NCBI GenBank assembly: GCA_903857665.1 | Contig: CAIOFV010000003.1 | Location: forward strand, 1 to 50,631 | Length of the DNA stretch: 50,631 bases | Direction: 5' to 3' | Source: an uncultured Myxococcales bacterium | GTDB taxonomy: Bacteria; Myxococcota_A; UBA9042; DTJE01 | Shown here: one piece after another, positions 17,731 through 26,653 of the stretch | How the letters are laid out: the number at the start of each line of letters is the position of its first letter | How positions within the stretch are numbered: position 1 is the stretch's first letter | Translations under genes and position numbers: made by a program | The notes under the pieces: model-generated | The model's input: the letters and a program-made list of their open reading frames with translations, nothing else | Told to the model about the DNA's origin: nothing | Databases searched by the model: none

Positions 17731-17809
17731 CATCCTTCCGCAGCGGTCCTATGATCCGCCAGCGTCACGCACCGGCAGAAGCGGCGCCGACATCCGGGGA
17801 GGAAGCACG

Positions 17810-19402
17810 ATGCGAAGAGGGGCCCTGCGCACCCGGGGACCGTTGACGGCCCTGGTCCTGCTGGCCGGATTCGGGCCGGGCTGCGACGGGAACGCGGAAG
17901 GCGTGCCCGCCATGATGGTGACGGCGCCCCCTCCCGACGGCGCGGTGACGGTGGACGCGAAGGTGGCGACTGCCCTGGCCCGGGTCGACCCCCGGTTCCT
18001 GTCGTTCGCGGTGGACTCCTCCCAGGTGGCCGGCGGGATGTGGTGGTCCGAGGACGCCACGGTGCAGGGCGGCACGGGTTCGCAGAAGGTGCCGCCCTTC
18101 GACTTCTCGCGAGCGCGGCTTCGGGCCCTTGCCGCGCCGTTGGCCCCGGCGTTCCTGCGCATCGGCGGCAGCGAGGCCGACCGCGCCTTCTACGACCTGT
18201 CCGAGACCCCCGTCACCGCGGCCCCGCCCCCGTATGAACTGGTGCTCACCCGGTCCATCTGGGACGGCCTGGCCGGTTTCGGCCGGGACCTGGGCCTGAC
18301 CCTCTTCTTCACCCTGAACGCCGGCCCCGGGCCCCGGGACGCCGCGAAGCGCTGGGACGCCACCAACGCCCGGGAGCTGGTCCGGTACGCCACCGGGCGC
18401 GGGGACCCCGTCGAAGTCTGGGAGCTGGGCAACGAGATCAACGGATACCCCCTGATCCACGGGACGGACTTCCTGCTGGACGGCGCCGCCTACGCGAAGG
18501 ACCTGCGGACCGCCCGCGCGATGCTGGACGCCGACGCGCCGGGCGCCCGGCTGGCCGGCCCCTCCAGCGCCTACTGGCCGCTGGTCGGCGAGATGAACCC
18601 GGTGATGGACGACACGCTGCGGGAAGGGGGCGACGTGCTGGACGTGGTCACGTGGCACTACTACCCCCAGCAGTCCACGCGATGCCCCGTGACCAGCCGG
18701 CCGGCCGGGCTCGAGGTGATGCTGGATCCGGACGCACTGGACGAGGTCGACGTCTGGGCGGGCGAGGTGGAAGGCCACCGGGACGCCCACGTGCCGAAGA
18801 CGCCCGTGTGGCTGGGCGAGACCGGCAACGCCCAGTGCGGCGGCGCGCCCGGCATCAGCGACCGCTTCGCCGGGACCTTCTGGTGGGTGGACGAGCTGGG
18901 GCGCATTGCCCGCCGGGGCCAGCCCGTCGTGATCCGCCAGACCCTGTCGGGTTCCGACTACGGCCTGCTCGATGACACCACGCTGACGCCCCGGCCCGAT
19001 TACTGGGCCTCGGTGCTGTGGAAGCGCCTGATGGGGCCGGTGGTGCTGGACGCGACCTCGGGGACGCCCCTTCTGCGCGCCTACGCCCACTGCGCCGTCG
19101 CCGGTGCGGGCGTGCCTTCCGGGGCGATCGGGATGGCCCTCGTGAACCTCGCGGACGCCGCCACGCCGATCGGCCTGCCCGGCAGCGGCCACCGCGTCGA
19201 TGCCTGGATCCTGACCGCGGACACCCTGGACGCCCGCGACGTGCGCCTGGGCGGCGTCGCGCTGGCCGCCGACGCCGAGGGGTCGCTGCCGGACCTGGAC
19301 CCGCGCCGCTTGGACTTCGCGGCGGGTCGCTGGCTGGACCTGCCGCCCCATTCGGTGGCATTCCTGCGCCTGCCCGATGCCGACGCCCCCGCCTGCCGGT
19401 AG
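17810..19402 (+). CDS. Glycoside hydrolase family 79, heparanase-like lipoprotein
   Basis: A 530-residue exported protein (signal peptide ending GPGC, probable lipobox). The (beta/alpha)8 domain shows FLRIGGSEADRAFYDL, the acid/base Glu in VWELGNEINGYP (E209) and the nucleophile Glu in VWLGETGNAQCGG (E337). The 128-residue spacing compares with 118 in human heparanase. The segment VVIRQTLSGSDYGLLDD, followed by RPDYWASVLWKRLMG, is also shared with animal heparanase. It would cleave internal or terminal glucuronides in uronic-acid polysaccharides. The C-terminal 100 residues form the companion beta-sandwich. GGGAGGAAG precedes the ATG at 17810. A beta-glucuronidase of GH79 is the main alternative. 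Confidence 0.8.
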   Translation: MRRGALRTRGPLTALVLLAGFGPGCDGNAEGVPAMMVTAPPPDGAVTVDAKVATALARVDPRFLSFAVDSSQVAGGMWWSEDATVQGGTGSQKVPPFDFSRARLRALAAPLAPAFLRIGGSEADRAFYDLSETPVTAAPPPYELVLTRSIWDGLAGFGRDLGLTLFFTLNAGPGPRDAAKRWDATNARELVRYATGRGDPVEVWELGNEINGYPLIHGTDFLLDGAAYAKDLRTARAMLDADAPGARLAGPSSAYWPLVGEMNPVMDDTLREGGDVLDVVTWHYYPQQSTRCPVTSRPAGLEVMLDPDALDEVDVWAGEVEGHRDAHVPKTPVWLGETGNAQCGGAPGISDRFAGTFWWVDELGRIARRGQPVVIRQTLSGSDYGLLDDTTLTPRPDYWASVLWKRLMGPVVLDATSGTPLLRAYAHCAVAGAGVPSGAIGMALVNLADAATPIGLPGSGHRVDAWILTADTLDARDVRLGGVALAADAEGSLPDLDPRRLDFAAGRWLDLPPHSVAFLRLPDADAPACR

Positions 19403-19432
19403 ACGCCGCCCCCTCCCGCGTGCGTCACGCCC

Positions 19433-19462
19433 CTGTCACCCGACCGTTGCCCAGGTTTGACC
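19433..19462 (+). promoter_or_regulatory. Pho-box-like direct repeats
   Basis: Three 11-bp-phased units upstream of the metallophosphatase gene at 19527 read CTGTCACCCGA, CCGTTGCCCAG and GTTTGACC. They match the units before the phoU-fusion operon (CTGTCATGAAC, CTGTTGCCGTA, CGTTTGC) closely. This is among the clearest Pho boxes in the window. Confidence 0.65.
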
Positions 19463-19526
19463 GTTCCGCCGTCCAGATGCCGCTTGTCGCCGGGACAATG
19501 GCCGGGTGACCCATCGAGGGAACGGC

Positions 19527-20615
19527 ATGTCGACGATCGTCCGGGAACCGAGGCGTTGGAACGGGACGGGTTGCAGCCTGGCCGCGATCGTCGCCGTCTG
19601 GCTCACGCTGGCGGGAACGGGGTGCGCGGTGGATCCCGCCGGTGGATCCGCGGCCCCTGCGCCCGATGGCGGGAACGACTCCGGCATCGACGCGCCGGCC
19701 GCGGTGGACCTGGCCCGGACACCCGACGCGCCCGCGCCCGATCCGACCCCCGCGCCCGGGACGTTCCGGTTCGCGGTGATCAGCGACACGCACATCATCG
19801 ACGACTACTACGTGGGGCCCGAGGGCAACGCGCTGGACACGGAAACGGTCTACCAGACCTCGACGAACCTCGCGGCTGCCCGGGACGCGCTGGCCGCCCT
19901 GCCCGACCGGCCGGACTTCGTGCTGGTGGCGGGCGACGTGTTCCACAACTACCCGTCGACCGACCCGGCGTTCTACGACACGCACCTCACCCGGATCGAC
20001 CGGGCCGCGGACCTGCTGCGCAGCTTCCCGATGCCCGTCCACCCCGCCTGGGGCAACCACGACCACGACGAGCCATCCATCCCGCGGTCGCTGACCGTAG
20101 CGCTGATCCGCAGGAGCTTCGGGGTCGATCTGTACTCGTCCTTCGATCACCAGGGGTGGACCTTCCTGCTGCTCGACGCGATGCTGGGCGACACGCAGGA
20201 CGACGCCAGTCCCGTCCACGACTCGTCGGTCGGGTCCCTGGGCACGGAACAGCTGCACTGGGTCCAGGCCCAGTTGGCGCGGGGGCGACCCACCGTCGTC
20301 GTGGTGCACTTCCCGCTGTTCCAGATGGCCGAGGAGGAGGGCGGCGAGCCCGGCCTGCCGGCGCTGCTCCGGGCGCACGCGGACAACGTTCGCATGGTCT
20401 TCTCGGGCCACCTGCACATGTGGATCGACGACACCGGCTCCGGCGTCCCGCACCTGGTGATGTCCTCGACGCGCTACGACCCGGACGCATACGCGGTGGC
20501 CGAGGCCGATGGCGCCACCGGCGAGGTCCGCGTGCTGAACCGCGACTGCTTCACCTGGCTGGGGTTCGACACGCAACCGTGGGATCCCGTGAAGGGGTGC
20601 ACGCCGGCTCCCTGA
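19527..20615 (+). CDS. Metallophosphoesterase lipoprotein
   Basis: A 362-residue exported calcineurin-like phosphoesterase. A signal peptide ending LAGTGC is followed by an Ala/Asp/Pro-rich linker to residue about 80. The metal ligands are in AVISDTHI, VAGDVFHNY, WGNHDHDE, VVHFPLF and FSGHLHMW. It would hydrolyse phosphate esters in the periplasm or at the surface. GAGGGAAC precedes the ATG at 19527. A Pho-box-like direct repeat lies 65-95 bp upstream. The following gene starts 10 bp after the stop and is probably co-translated. Nucleotidase, phosphomonoesterase and phosphodiesterase activities cannot be told apart here. Confidence 0.8.
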   Translation: MSTIVREPRRWNGTGCSLAAIVAVWLTLAGTGCAVDPAGGSAAPAPDGGNDSGIDAPAAVDLARTPDAPAPDPTPAPGTFRFAVISDTHIIDDYYVGPEGNALDTETVYQTSTNLAAARDALAALPDRPDFVLVAGDVFHNYPSTDPAFYDTHLTRIDRAADLLRSFPMPVHPAWGNHDHDEPSIPRSLTVALIRRSFGVDLYSSFDHQGWTFLLLDAMLGDTQDDASPVHDSSVGSLGTEQLHWVQAQLARGRPTVVVVHFPLFQMAEEEGGEPGLPALLRAHADNVRMVFSGHLHMWIDDTGSGVPHLVMSSTRYDPDAYAVAEADGATGEVRVLNRDCFTWLGFDTQPWDPVKGCTPAP

Positions 20616-20624
20616 GGAATGCCG

Positions 20625-21416
20625 ATGACTCGCAACCTGACGTTGGTCGCAGTCGCCCTCGCCTCCCTGACCTCGTCGTCGGCACTGGCCCAATCCACCG
20701 GGGACTTCCCGTACCTGTACCACCCCGTCGGCCGGACCCGCCCGAACCTCCTGATGGTCGAGTCCGAAACGGCCTACGGCACGCGGGAAACCCGTCCCTT
20801 CGGCGAGCAGGGGGTCGAGCAGGGCGTCCGGCTGCGCTGGGCGCCGACGTCGTTCCTGGTGCTGGAGGGATGGGGCGGAGTCGCGCTTGCGGGAGGCGAG
20901 CATCGCGGCACGGCGGCCTCCATCGACGCCTACTTCGGCGTCCTGGACCAGGCCCGGCATGCCGTCAACCTGACGCTCGGCGGCGGCTGCCTGCTGGATT
21001 TCCAGACCGTCGCGATCCCGCGGCTGTACGTCGCGTTGTCGCGGTCGTTCGGCCCGATCGACCTGGCGCTGTCCACGCGCCTGGAATTTCCCCTTCGCGG
21101 CGCCAGGGATGTCGCGGACGTCATCCTCGGGTTCGCGGCGTCCTACAGAGCCGCACGATGGGCCCGCGTCGGCGCCGAGTTGCTGATGCAGGACATCGAG
21201 GGATTCTGGGAGAAGGACGAAGCGGAAGGGGGCGCCAAGGTCGTCGCGGGCCCGACCGCCTGGTTCGCGCTGGGGCAGCACCTGGAGGTCAAGGTCAACG
21301 CCGGCGCCGTGATCCCCGCCACCACGAACGTCCCTCGCCACCCGGCTCCCGGCGTCGAGCCTGCCGGATCGGGCTACGGGTTCCTTGGGCGATTGGCGGT
21401 TGCGTGGGTCCTGTGA
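20625..21416 (+). CDS. Predicted outer-membrane beta-barrel protein, unknown function
   Basis: A 263-residue protein with a signal peptide (cleavage after ALA in SALAQS) and a mature part of short amphipathic strands with Gly turns, as in 8- to 12-stranded outer-membrane barrels. It ends LAVAWVL. I do not recognise the family. The start is either ATG 20619 or ATG 20625; TGAGGA overlaps the previous stop and is better spaced for 20625. Tight coupling to the upstream metallophosphatase suggests a shared job in phosphate acquisition (inferred). Confidence 0.6.
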   Translation: MTRNLTLVAVALASLTSSSALAQSTGDFPYLYHPVGRTRPNLLMVESETAYGTRETRPFGEQGVEQGVRLRWAPTSFLVLEGWGGVALAGGEHRGTAASIDAYFGVLDQARHAVNLTLGGGCLLDFQTVAIPRLYVALSRSFGPIDLALSTRLEFPLRGARDVADVILGFAASYRAARWARVGAELLMQDIEGFWEKDEAEGGAKVVAGPTAWFALGQHLEVKVNAGAVIPATTNVPRHPAPGVEPAGSGYGFLGRLAVAWVL

Positions 21417-21592
21417 TTCCCGCGCCTCGATTCGCTCGTGCATCGATCACGGATCCTGGACCCCCGGCATTGCTCCCCCGAATACAGAATCCGAACATCG
21501 CGTGGCACCTCGTCGCGAAGGATTCACCCCGGGGTCGCAGACCGGACACCGACGCCGGATAGGCTGGAAAAGGGCCGGATGACGGAGATGTC

Positions 21593-22162
21593 ATGAAGAC
21601 GATCGCATCCACCGTGTTGACGGCGCTCGCCTATGCCACGGTGCGCTACAACGCCTTCAAGGGCGTGCCCTGGGACCAGTGGCCGACCTTCGTGGTCAAC
21701 AAGGCCGCCGCGCTGTCCGCGCTGCTGCTGGTGGTGATCTTCCTGCTTCGCCGCCGCGTCCGGGTTGCCGGCGGGCAGCGGCTCCTGCTGGCGACGGCAT
21801 CCTGGCTGGTGGCGCTGCACGTCGGCCTGTCGCTGGCGCTGTTCACCCCGGCGACCTACCCGAAGCTCTTCGCCGAGGGAAGGCCGGTCGCGACGGTGGC
21901 CTGGTCGCTGCTGCTGGCGGCCGCGGCTGCGGGGACCTTCCTGCGATCGCGGCATCCGGACGGCCTGACGGACCGTGGCTGGCCGTTGCGCCTGGGCCTG
22001 CTGGCGTTCGCCTCAGGCCTGCATGCCGCGCTGCTGGGGTATGAGGGGTGGTTCGCCCCGTCGTCGTGGCCGGGATTCCTGGTGCCGATCACGCTGATCG
22101 CGTTCGTGGCCGGGGTGATCGGGTTGTGGGCCGGCGCACGGGGTGCCCGGGACGGACGGTAG
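21593..22162 (+). CDS. Integral membrane protein of unknown function
   Basis: A 189-residue protein with about five hydrophobic helices (around residues 2-18, 36-55, 65-85, 100-118, 132-148 and 158-182, two of them short). Conserved-looking His lie in ALHVGLSL and GLHAALLGY within helices, which could hold heme as in ferric-reductase-like membrane proteins, but this is only a suggestion. GGAGATGTC precedes the ATG. It converges with the lipoprotein gene that follows, with 25 bp between stops. There is no operon partner. Confidence 0.6.
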   Translation: MKTIASTVLTALAYATVRYNAFKGVPWDQWPTFVVNKAAALSALLLVVIFLLRRRVRVAGGQRLLLATASWLVALHVGLSLALFTPATYPKLFAEGRPVATVAWSLLLAAAAAGTFLRSRHPDGLTDRGWPLRLGLLAFASGLHAALLGYEGWFAPSSWPGFLVPITLIAFVAGVIGLWAGARGARDGR

Positions 22163-22187
22163 CGCGCGGCCCGCCCGGCTTGCGTGG

Positions 22188-23951
22188 CTACTTCAGCAGC
22201 GCCAGCACCGGGGCCAGCAGCTTCGCCAGCGCCGTGTTCAGCGACTTGCCGTCGGCGTCGACGTAGGTCGACGCATCCGTTGCGCCGTCGACGCCCGCGA
22301 GGTCCACCGACAGCAGGTGGTTCCACGTCGGATCCGGAAACGCCAGGGCCGGGAAGCCGGAGGCCATGCCGTCGGCCGCGATCGCGTAGGGCGTGCCCTG
22401 GAAATGCGGCGCATCGGTCAGCGACGCGGTCTTCGCGCACAGCGCCCGCAGCGACCCGGTCGGGTACCCGTCGGGCTGCAGATCGGCCGGGCATTCCCAC
22501 TCGGCCAGGAGGTGGTCCTCGAGGAAGCCCCCGCCGCTGGTCACCGCGGGCATCCAGTCGCGCAGCCCGATCGGATGGGTGTAGAACGTCCCCCAGTCGA
22601 AGGCCAGCACGTTGGGCAGGAGCCCTTCCAGCACGCCCGACAGGTCCGCGATCTCCAGCGAGTTGATGTCGAGCCCCAGCGGCATCGTCACGCCCGCGGC
22701 GTCCAGCGCCCCGCTGCGGCCCGCGACCGACACGATCGTCGCCAGGATGGGCGCCACCGCGCCGTGCAGCGTGACCTTCGTCCCGGGATCCAGGATGCTG
22801 GCGGACGCATCCAGGAAGGCCTGCCGCACCGCGGGCGTCACGGTGAACGACATCGGCTCCTCGGTCGTGGTCCCGTCGTCGGCGGTGATCACTCGGCAGC
22901 ACACGACCAAGGTCGTGTCGGTGCCCGACATCTGGACCCGGCTGACAGTGCCGTCCGCGGTCCCCGCGGCAGCGAAGGTGTCCAGCGCATGCACCAGGGC
23001 CGGACCTGCAGCCCCGAAGCGCTCCCGCGCGTCATTGAACATCGCCGTGCCGTCGGGCTGCTGCAGGGTCAGGAACCGGGCGTCCGCGTTCAGCAGGAAC
23101 GCCAGGTACGACGAGATCGTCGCGAACGTGAGCCCGCCGCCGGACCGGCTCTTCATCGCCTCCATCAGGGTCAGCAGGTCGGTGTCCAGGTCCTGGCCCG
23201 CCAGCGTGTCCATCGTGCCCGTCAGGAAGGCCGCGATGGCCTTCACCAGCGCCACGTCGCCGGTCCCGAACGTCCCGCGCAGCACCAGCGTGGGCTTAAC
23301 GGTCAGCCGCACGGGGATGCCGGCGGTCGACAGGTCCGGGTCGCGCGCGCCCAGCCGGTCCAGGAAATCCCCCGCCGCCGCGAAATGCCCGCGCAGCTGC
23401 ATCAGGATGTCGTGGATCGTCTCCGCGAGGTACTCGTTGCGCGTCTGGCCTTTCAGCGTCGCCGGCGCGAGCGGCAGCGCAGCGCTCGCCTTGGGCAGCT
23501 GCGGCCCGGTGGTCTGGCCCTTCAGCACCTCCACCAGCGACATGAACAGTTCCGCGCCCTCCATCATCTCGCCGACGGCGGATCCGAACAGCGAACGAGG
23601 GTCGTCGGGGCAGAGGGCCAGCGCGGACGCGAACGCCTCGACCGCCATCCTCGGCTCGTCGTCGACCAGCCACTGCACGCCCGCCGCGGCCTGGTCCTGG
23701 GCGTCGCCGCCGCATCCGGGAGCAGGCACGTCGGTGTCGGCAGCCACGTCGCCCTCGGCATCGATCTCGCGATCGGACGGCGCATCCGGCCCCGACGGAT
23801 CGAAGGGCGCGTCGGCCACCGCGTCCGCATCCGGTCGAGCGTCCTCGTCCCCCGCGGTCCCGGTCCCTCCGCTCCCACACCCGATGGGGGCGAGCGCCAG
23901 CATCAGCCCCAGCGTGATCGCGAACCGGAACCTTTCGTTCATGCTCGTCAT
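22188..23951 (-). CDS. Lipoprotein with TPR-like N-terminal region, unknown function
   Basis: A 587-residue lipoprotein with an APIGC lipobox and a long Asp/Pro/Ala linker (residues 25-75, DAPSDREIDAEGD-like). A Cys then starts a helical, TPR-like repeat (EAFASALALCPDDPRSLFGSA). The rest is mostly helical with no catalytic motif that I recognise. Its ATG overlaps the stop of the upstream phosphoesterase gene by four bases (ATGA), so the two are co-translated and probably act together at the cell envelope. It ends convergent to the membrane-protein gene. Confidence 0.7.
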   Translation of the reverse strand: MTSMNERFRFAITLGLMLALAPIGCGSGGTGTAGDEDARPDADAVADAPFDPSGPDAPSDREIDAEGDVAADTDVPAPGCGGDAQDQAAAGVQWLVDDEPRMAVEAFASALALCPDDPRSLFGSAVGEMMEGAELFMSLVEVLKGQTTGPQLPKASAALPLAPATLKGQTRNEYLAETIHDILMQLRGHFAAAGDFLDRLGARDPDLSTAGIPVRLTVKPTLVLRGTFGTGDVALVKAIAAFLTGTMDTLAGQDLDTDLLTLMEAMKSRSGGGLTFATISSYLAFLLNADARFLTLQQPDGTAMFNDARERFGAAGPALVHALDTFAAAGTADGTVSRVQMSGTDTTLVVCCRVITADDGTTTEEPMSFTVTPAVRQAFLDASASILDPGTKVTLHGAVAPILATIVSVAGRSGALDAAGVTMPLGLDINSLEIADLSGVLEGLLPNVLAFDWGTFYTHPIGLRDWMPAVTSGGGFLEDHLLAEWECPADLQPDGYPTGSLRALCAKTASLTDAPHFQGTPYAIAADGMASGFPALAFPDPTWNHLLSVDLAGVDGATDASTYVDADGKSLNTALAKLLAPVLALLK

Positions 23952-26365
23952 CGGTCGATCCCCCTCGCGTAGGGCGGCGGCTCGACATCCCCGCGCACGG
24001 CCTTCCACACGATCCGTCCCAGCCCCTCGCAACCGTCGGGTTCCGAAAAGTCGCACCGGGACGACTCCAGGGCCATCGGCGCGTTGGCCGGGTTCACGTC
24101 GAATCCGACGTCCACGGGCACACCCACGAACGGGGTGTAGTCGGGCTGCGTCGAGGTCCCGTCGACCCAGATGTCCAGCATCGGGGGCGCGAACGCGTCG
24201 TTCTTGCCCATGGGCGGCAGGCCCAGGATCAGCTCGATGGTCCGGTGCACGCTGGGGATGTCGTAGTGCATCGACGAGGTGTAGCCCCGCCGGACCCAAG
24301 GGGACACCACGGTGCAGATCGACCGGTGCGCCTCGACGTGGTCCCCCGAGCCCTGCGGGTCGTCCTCGATGATGAACACCGCGGTGTCGGTCCAGTGCTT
24401 CGAGTGCGTGATCCACTCGATCAGCAGCGCCAGGCCCCGGTCGTTGTCGGCCACCAGGGTCTGGGGCGTGGGGCGGCCCGGATCGGTCCCGTAGGTGTGG
24501 TCGTTGGGCAGCCCCAGGAAGATGAACTGCGGGAAGATGCCCAGGTCCCATTCGCGGATCGCCTCGGCCGCCTTGTCCACGTCCCACACGCCCATCGTCC
24601 AGAAGGGGTACTTCGGGTCGTAGCTGTCCTGGAAGTCGCTGAACATCTTCGACGCGAAGGACGGGAACTCGCCGTAGGACCGGAACGACACGCCGTTGTC
24701 GACGCACAGATCGAAGATCGTCGGGCTGGGCCCGCCGGGCAGCGACGCCGGCTCGAACCCGGGCAGCAGCGTCTGGTCCAGGTACGCCTTTTCCACGAAG
24801 TCGTTGCACTGGGACTGCGTGCACCACATGTGTCCCTGGATCGACACCTCGGGGTTCGAGTAGTAGTTGTCGAAGGTCGTGAACTCGCGCGACATCTTGT
24901 GGAAGTTCGGCGTGTAGTGCTCGCCGAACACGACCAGGTTCGGGTCCCCGTCGCCGCGCTCGAAGTCCCCCAGCACCATGTCGTAGGTCTTGTTCTCGCG
25001 GACGATCAGGACCACGTGCTGGATGGGCCCGCCGGGGCCGGTCAGGGGCGGCACGTTCTCCGGCTTGCAGTCCCCCGTGAAGAAGCCGGAGGCGCGGGTG
25101 TTGTTCGCGTCCGCCTGCGCGGTCGCGGCGGCCAGGGCCGCGGTGTCGGGGTACGCGACGGCGGCCAGGAACCCGGGCAGCAGGTTCAGGTTCTGCGCCT
25201 CCGGGCTGCCCATCCCCTTCGACGACAGGACGTACAGGCCCTTCTGCCCGGCGCGGACCTCCGTCGGGTACCACCCCGTGGGAAGGGCGCCCCGGACCTT
25301 CCGCGTGGCCGTGTCGATCACGTCCACCCGGTTCGTGCCGGCCTCGGTGACGTACAGCGTCGCGCCGTCCGCGGACAGCGCCAGCCCGTTCACGTTGCCG
25401 TGGGTCAGGTGCAGGGCGTCGCCGGTCAGATCGATCGTCGCGACCGCCTTCAACGTGGCCGTATCGATGATCGTCACCGTGTCGGCGTCGCTGCTGGCGA
25501 CGCACGCCAGGGCGCCGTCCGGGGTGATCGCGATGTCCTCGGGCCCCTTGCCGACCTCGATCTCGGCCTTCACGGTCCCGGTGGCGACGTCGATCGCCGA
25601 CACGGTCGAGGCCTCCAGGTTGGACACCCAGGCCGTCGCCTCGTCGGGCGACAGTTCCAGGTCGTAGGGGTACGTGCCGGCCTCGAAGGTGGACAGCACG
25701 GTCCGCGTCGCGACGTCCACCACGAACACCTTGCTGTTGGTGTTGGACAGCACGAACATTCGCCGGCCGTCCCGCGAGACCTTCAGGTCCGCCAGGTAGC
25801 CGTCCAGCTGCAGCACGTCCGGGGGGGAAACCAGGGTCCCGTCGGCCTGCGTCGCATAGATCATCAGCTTACCGGACCCGCCCCCCCCCACCGCGACGGT
25901 CTTCCCGTCGGGCAGCACCCCGATCGCCCGGAAGGCCGATCCCAGGGGCAGCGTCTGCAGCAGGGCGGCATCCGGAGCCTTCGCCGGGGACAGGGCCGGC
26001 TGCGCGGCAGACAGGTCCAGCACCTTCAGCGTCTGCCCCCGGTTGCCCGTGTGCAGCACGTAGGCTCGCGTCTCGTCGGGCGACACCGCGAGTCCCAGCG
26101 GGAATTCCGAAAGCGGGAACCGGACCCCGGCGGGCGAGATCTCGCGGCCGTTCGGCAGGATCGCGCCGTTGTCCCCACGGGGCCCCGATTGCTGGCGCCC
26201 TTCCGCCGTCAGTTCCTGGGGCGTGCAGGCCAGGTGCGAGGACCGGGCCGCGGACTCCGGCAGGCCTGGCCCCGGGTGCGCAGGGTCCTGGCACCCGATG
26301 GATGCTCCCGTCAGGGCGGCCAGGCCGAGGGCCAGTCGAAGCGCTGGAACGACGCGGGCTGTCAT
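23948..26365 (-). CDS. Beta-propeller / phosphoesterase two-domain lipoprotein
   Basis: An 805-residue exported protein (signal peptide, SIGC lipobox). Residues about 60-400 form a YncE-like beta-propeller (repeats such as VFVVDVATRTVLSTF, VSAIDVATGTVKAEI, VTIIDTATLKAV). From about residue 440 comes an alkaline-phosphatase-fold phosphoesterase domain, as in acid phosphatases and phospholipase C: IVRENKTYDMVLGD, FDNYYSNPEVS, VFIIEDDPQGSGDHVEAHRS. Substrate may be phospholipid or another phosphate ester. GGAGGAACC precedes the ATG at 26365. A strong Pho-box-like repeat lies about 100 bp upstream. It carries a C9 run at 25881-25889, read as Gly codons. Confidence 0.8.
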   Translation of the reverse strand: MTARVVPALRLALGLAALTGASIGCQDPAHPGPGLPESAARSSHLACTPQELTAEGRQQSGPRGDNGAILPNGREISPAGVRFPLSEFPLGLAVSPDETRAYVLHTGNRGQTLKVLDLSAAQPALSPAKAPDAALLQTLPLGSAFRAIGVLPDGKTVAVGGGGSGKLMIYATQADGTLVSPPDVLQLDGYLADLKVSRDGRRMFVLSNTNSKVFVVDVATRTVLSTFEAGTYPYDLELSPDEATAWVSNLEASTVSAIDVATGTVKAEIEVGKGPEDIAITPDGALACVASSDADTVTIIDTATLKAVATIDLTGDALHLTHGNVNGLALSADGATLYVTEAGTNRVDVIDTATRKVRGALPTGWYPTEVRAGQKGLYVLSSKGMGSPEAQNLNLLPGFLAAVAYPDTAALAAATAQADANNTRASGFFTGDCKPENVPPLTGPGGPIQHVVLIVRENKTYDMVLGDFERGDGDPNLVVFGEHYTPNFHKMSREFTTFDNYYSNPEVSIQGHMWCTQSQCNDFVEKAYLDQTLLPGFEPASLPGGPSPTIFDLCVDNGVSFRSYGEFPSFASKMFSDFQDSYDPKYPFWTMGVWDVDKAAEAIREWDLGIFPQFIFLGLPNDHTYGTDPGRPTPQTLVADNDRGLALLIEWITHSKHWTDTAVFIIEDDPQGSGDHVEAHRSICTVVSPWVRRGYTSSMHYDIPSVHRTIELILGLPPMGKNDAFAPPMLDIWVDGTSTQPDYTPFVGVPVDVGFDVNPANAPMALESSRCDFSEPDGCEGLGRIVWKAVRGDVEPPPYARGIDR

Positions 26366-26460
26366 GGTTCCTCCGTGGTCCGAGCGGACCCGGGCATCCG
26401 GGTTCGAGGTCGCCCCGTGCCTGGGATCCAGAGCGGATGTTGACCGACCCGGGTCGCGGC

Positions 26461-26493
26461 CGGGCAATCGGACGGCAACTTCTTCGTGACAAG
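26461..26493 (-). promoter_or_regulatory. Pho-box-like direct repeats
   Basis: Read on the minus strand, CTTGTCACGAA, GAAGTTGCCGT and CCGATTGCC are phased by 11 bp, about 100 bp upstream of the phosphoesterase start. TTGTCAC and GTTGCC match the units before the phoU-fusion operon. Confidence 0.6.
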
Positions 26494-26653
26494 GTCCCGG
26501 TTCGCACTCTGTTCACACGCCTGCCGCAACCGCCTCGTTGTCGTTGCGGCGCCGATGCGATCCGTTTGCCCGAACGCCGCGACCCGGACATGCCGCGGAC
26601 ACCCGTCCCAGGGATACTGTCTTCGCAGCTTCGCCCGGACGGCAGGAGGCAGC

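Noticed and set aside
22188..25505. A continuous 1105-codon minus-strand frame joining the TPR lipoprotein to upstream sequence
   Set aside because: Its upstream half is an out-of-frame shadow of the beta-propeller phosphoesterase. The real gene starts at 23951, with an ATGA overlap, a signal peptide and a lipobox.
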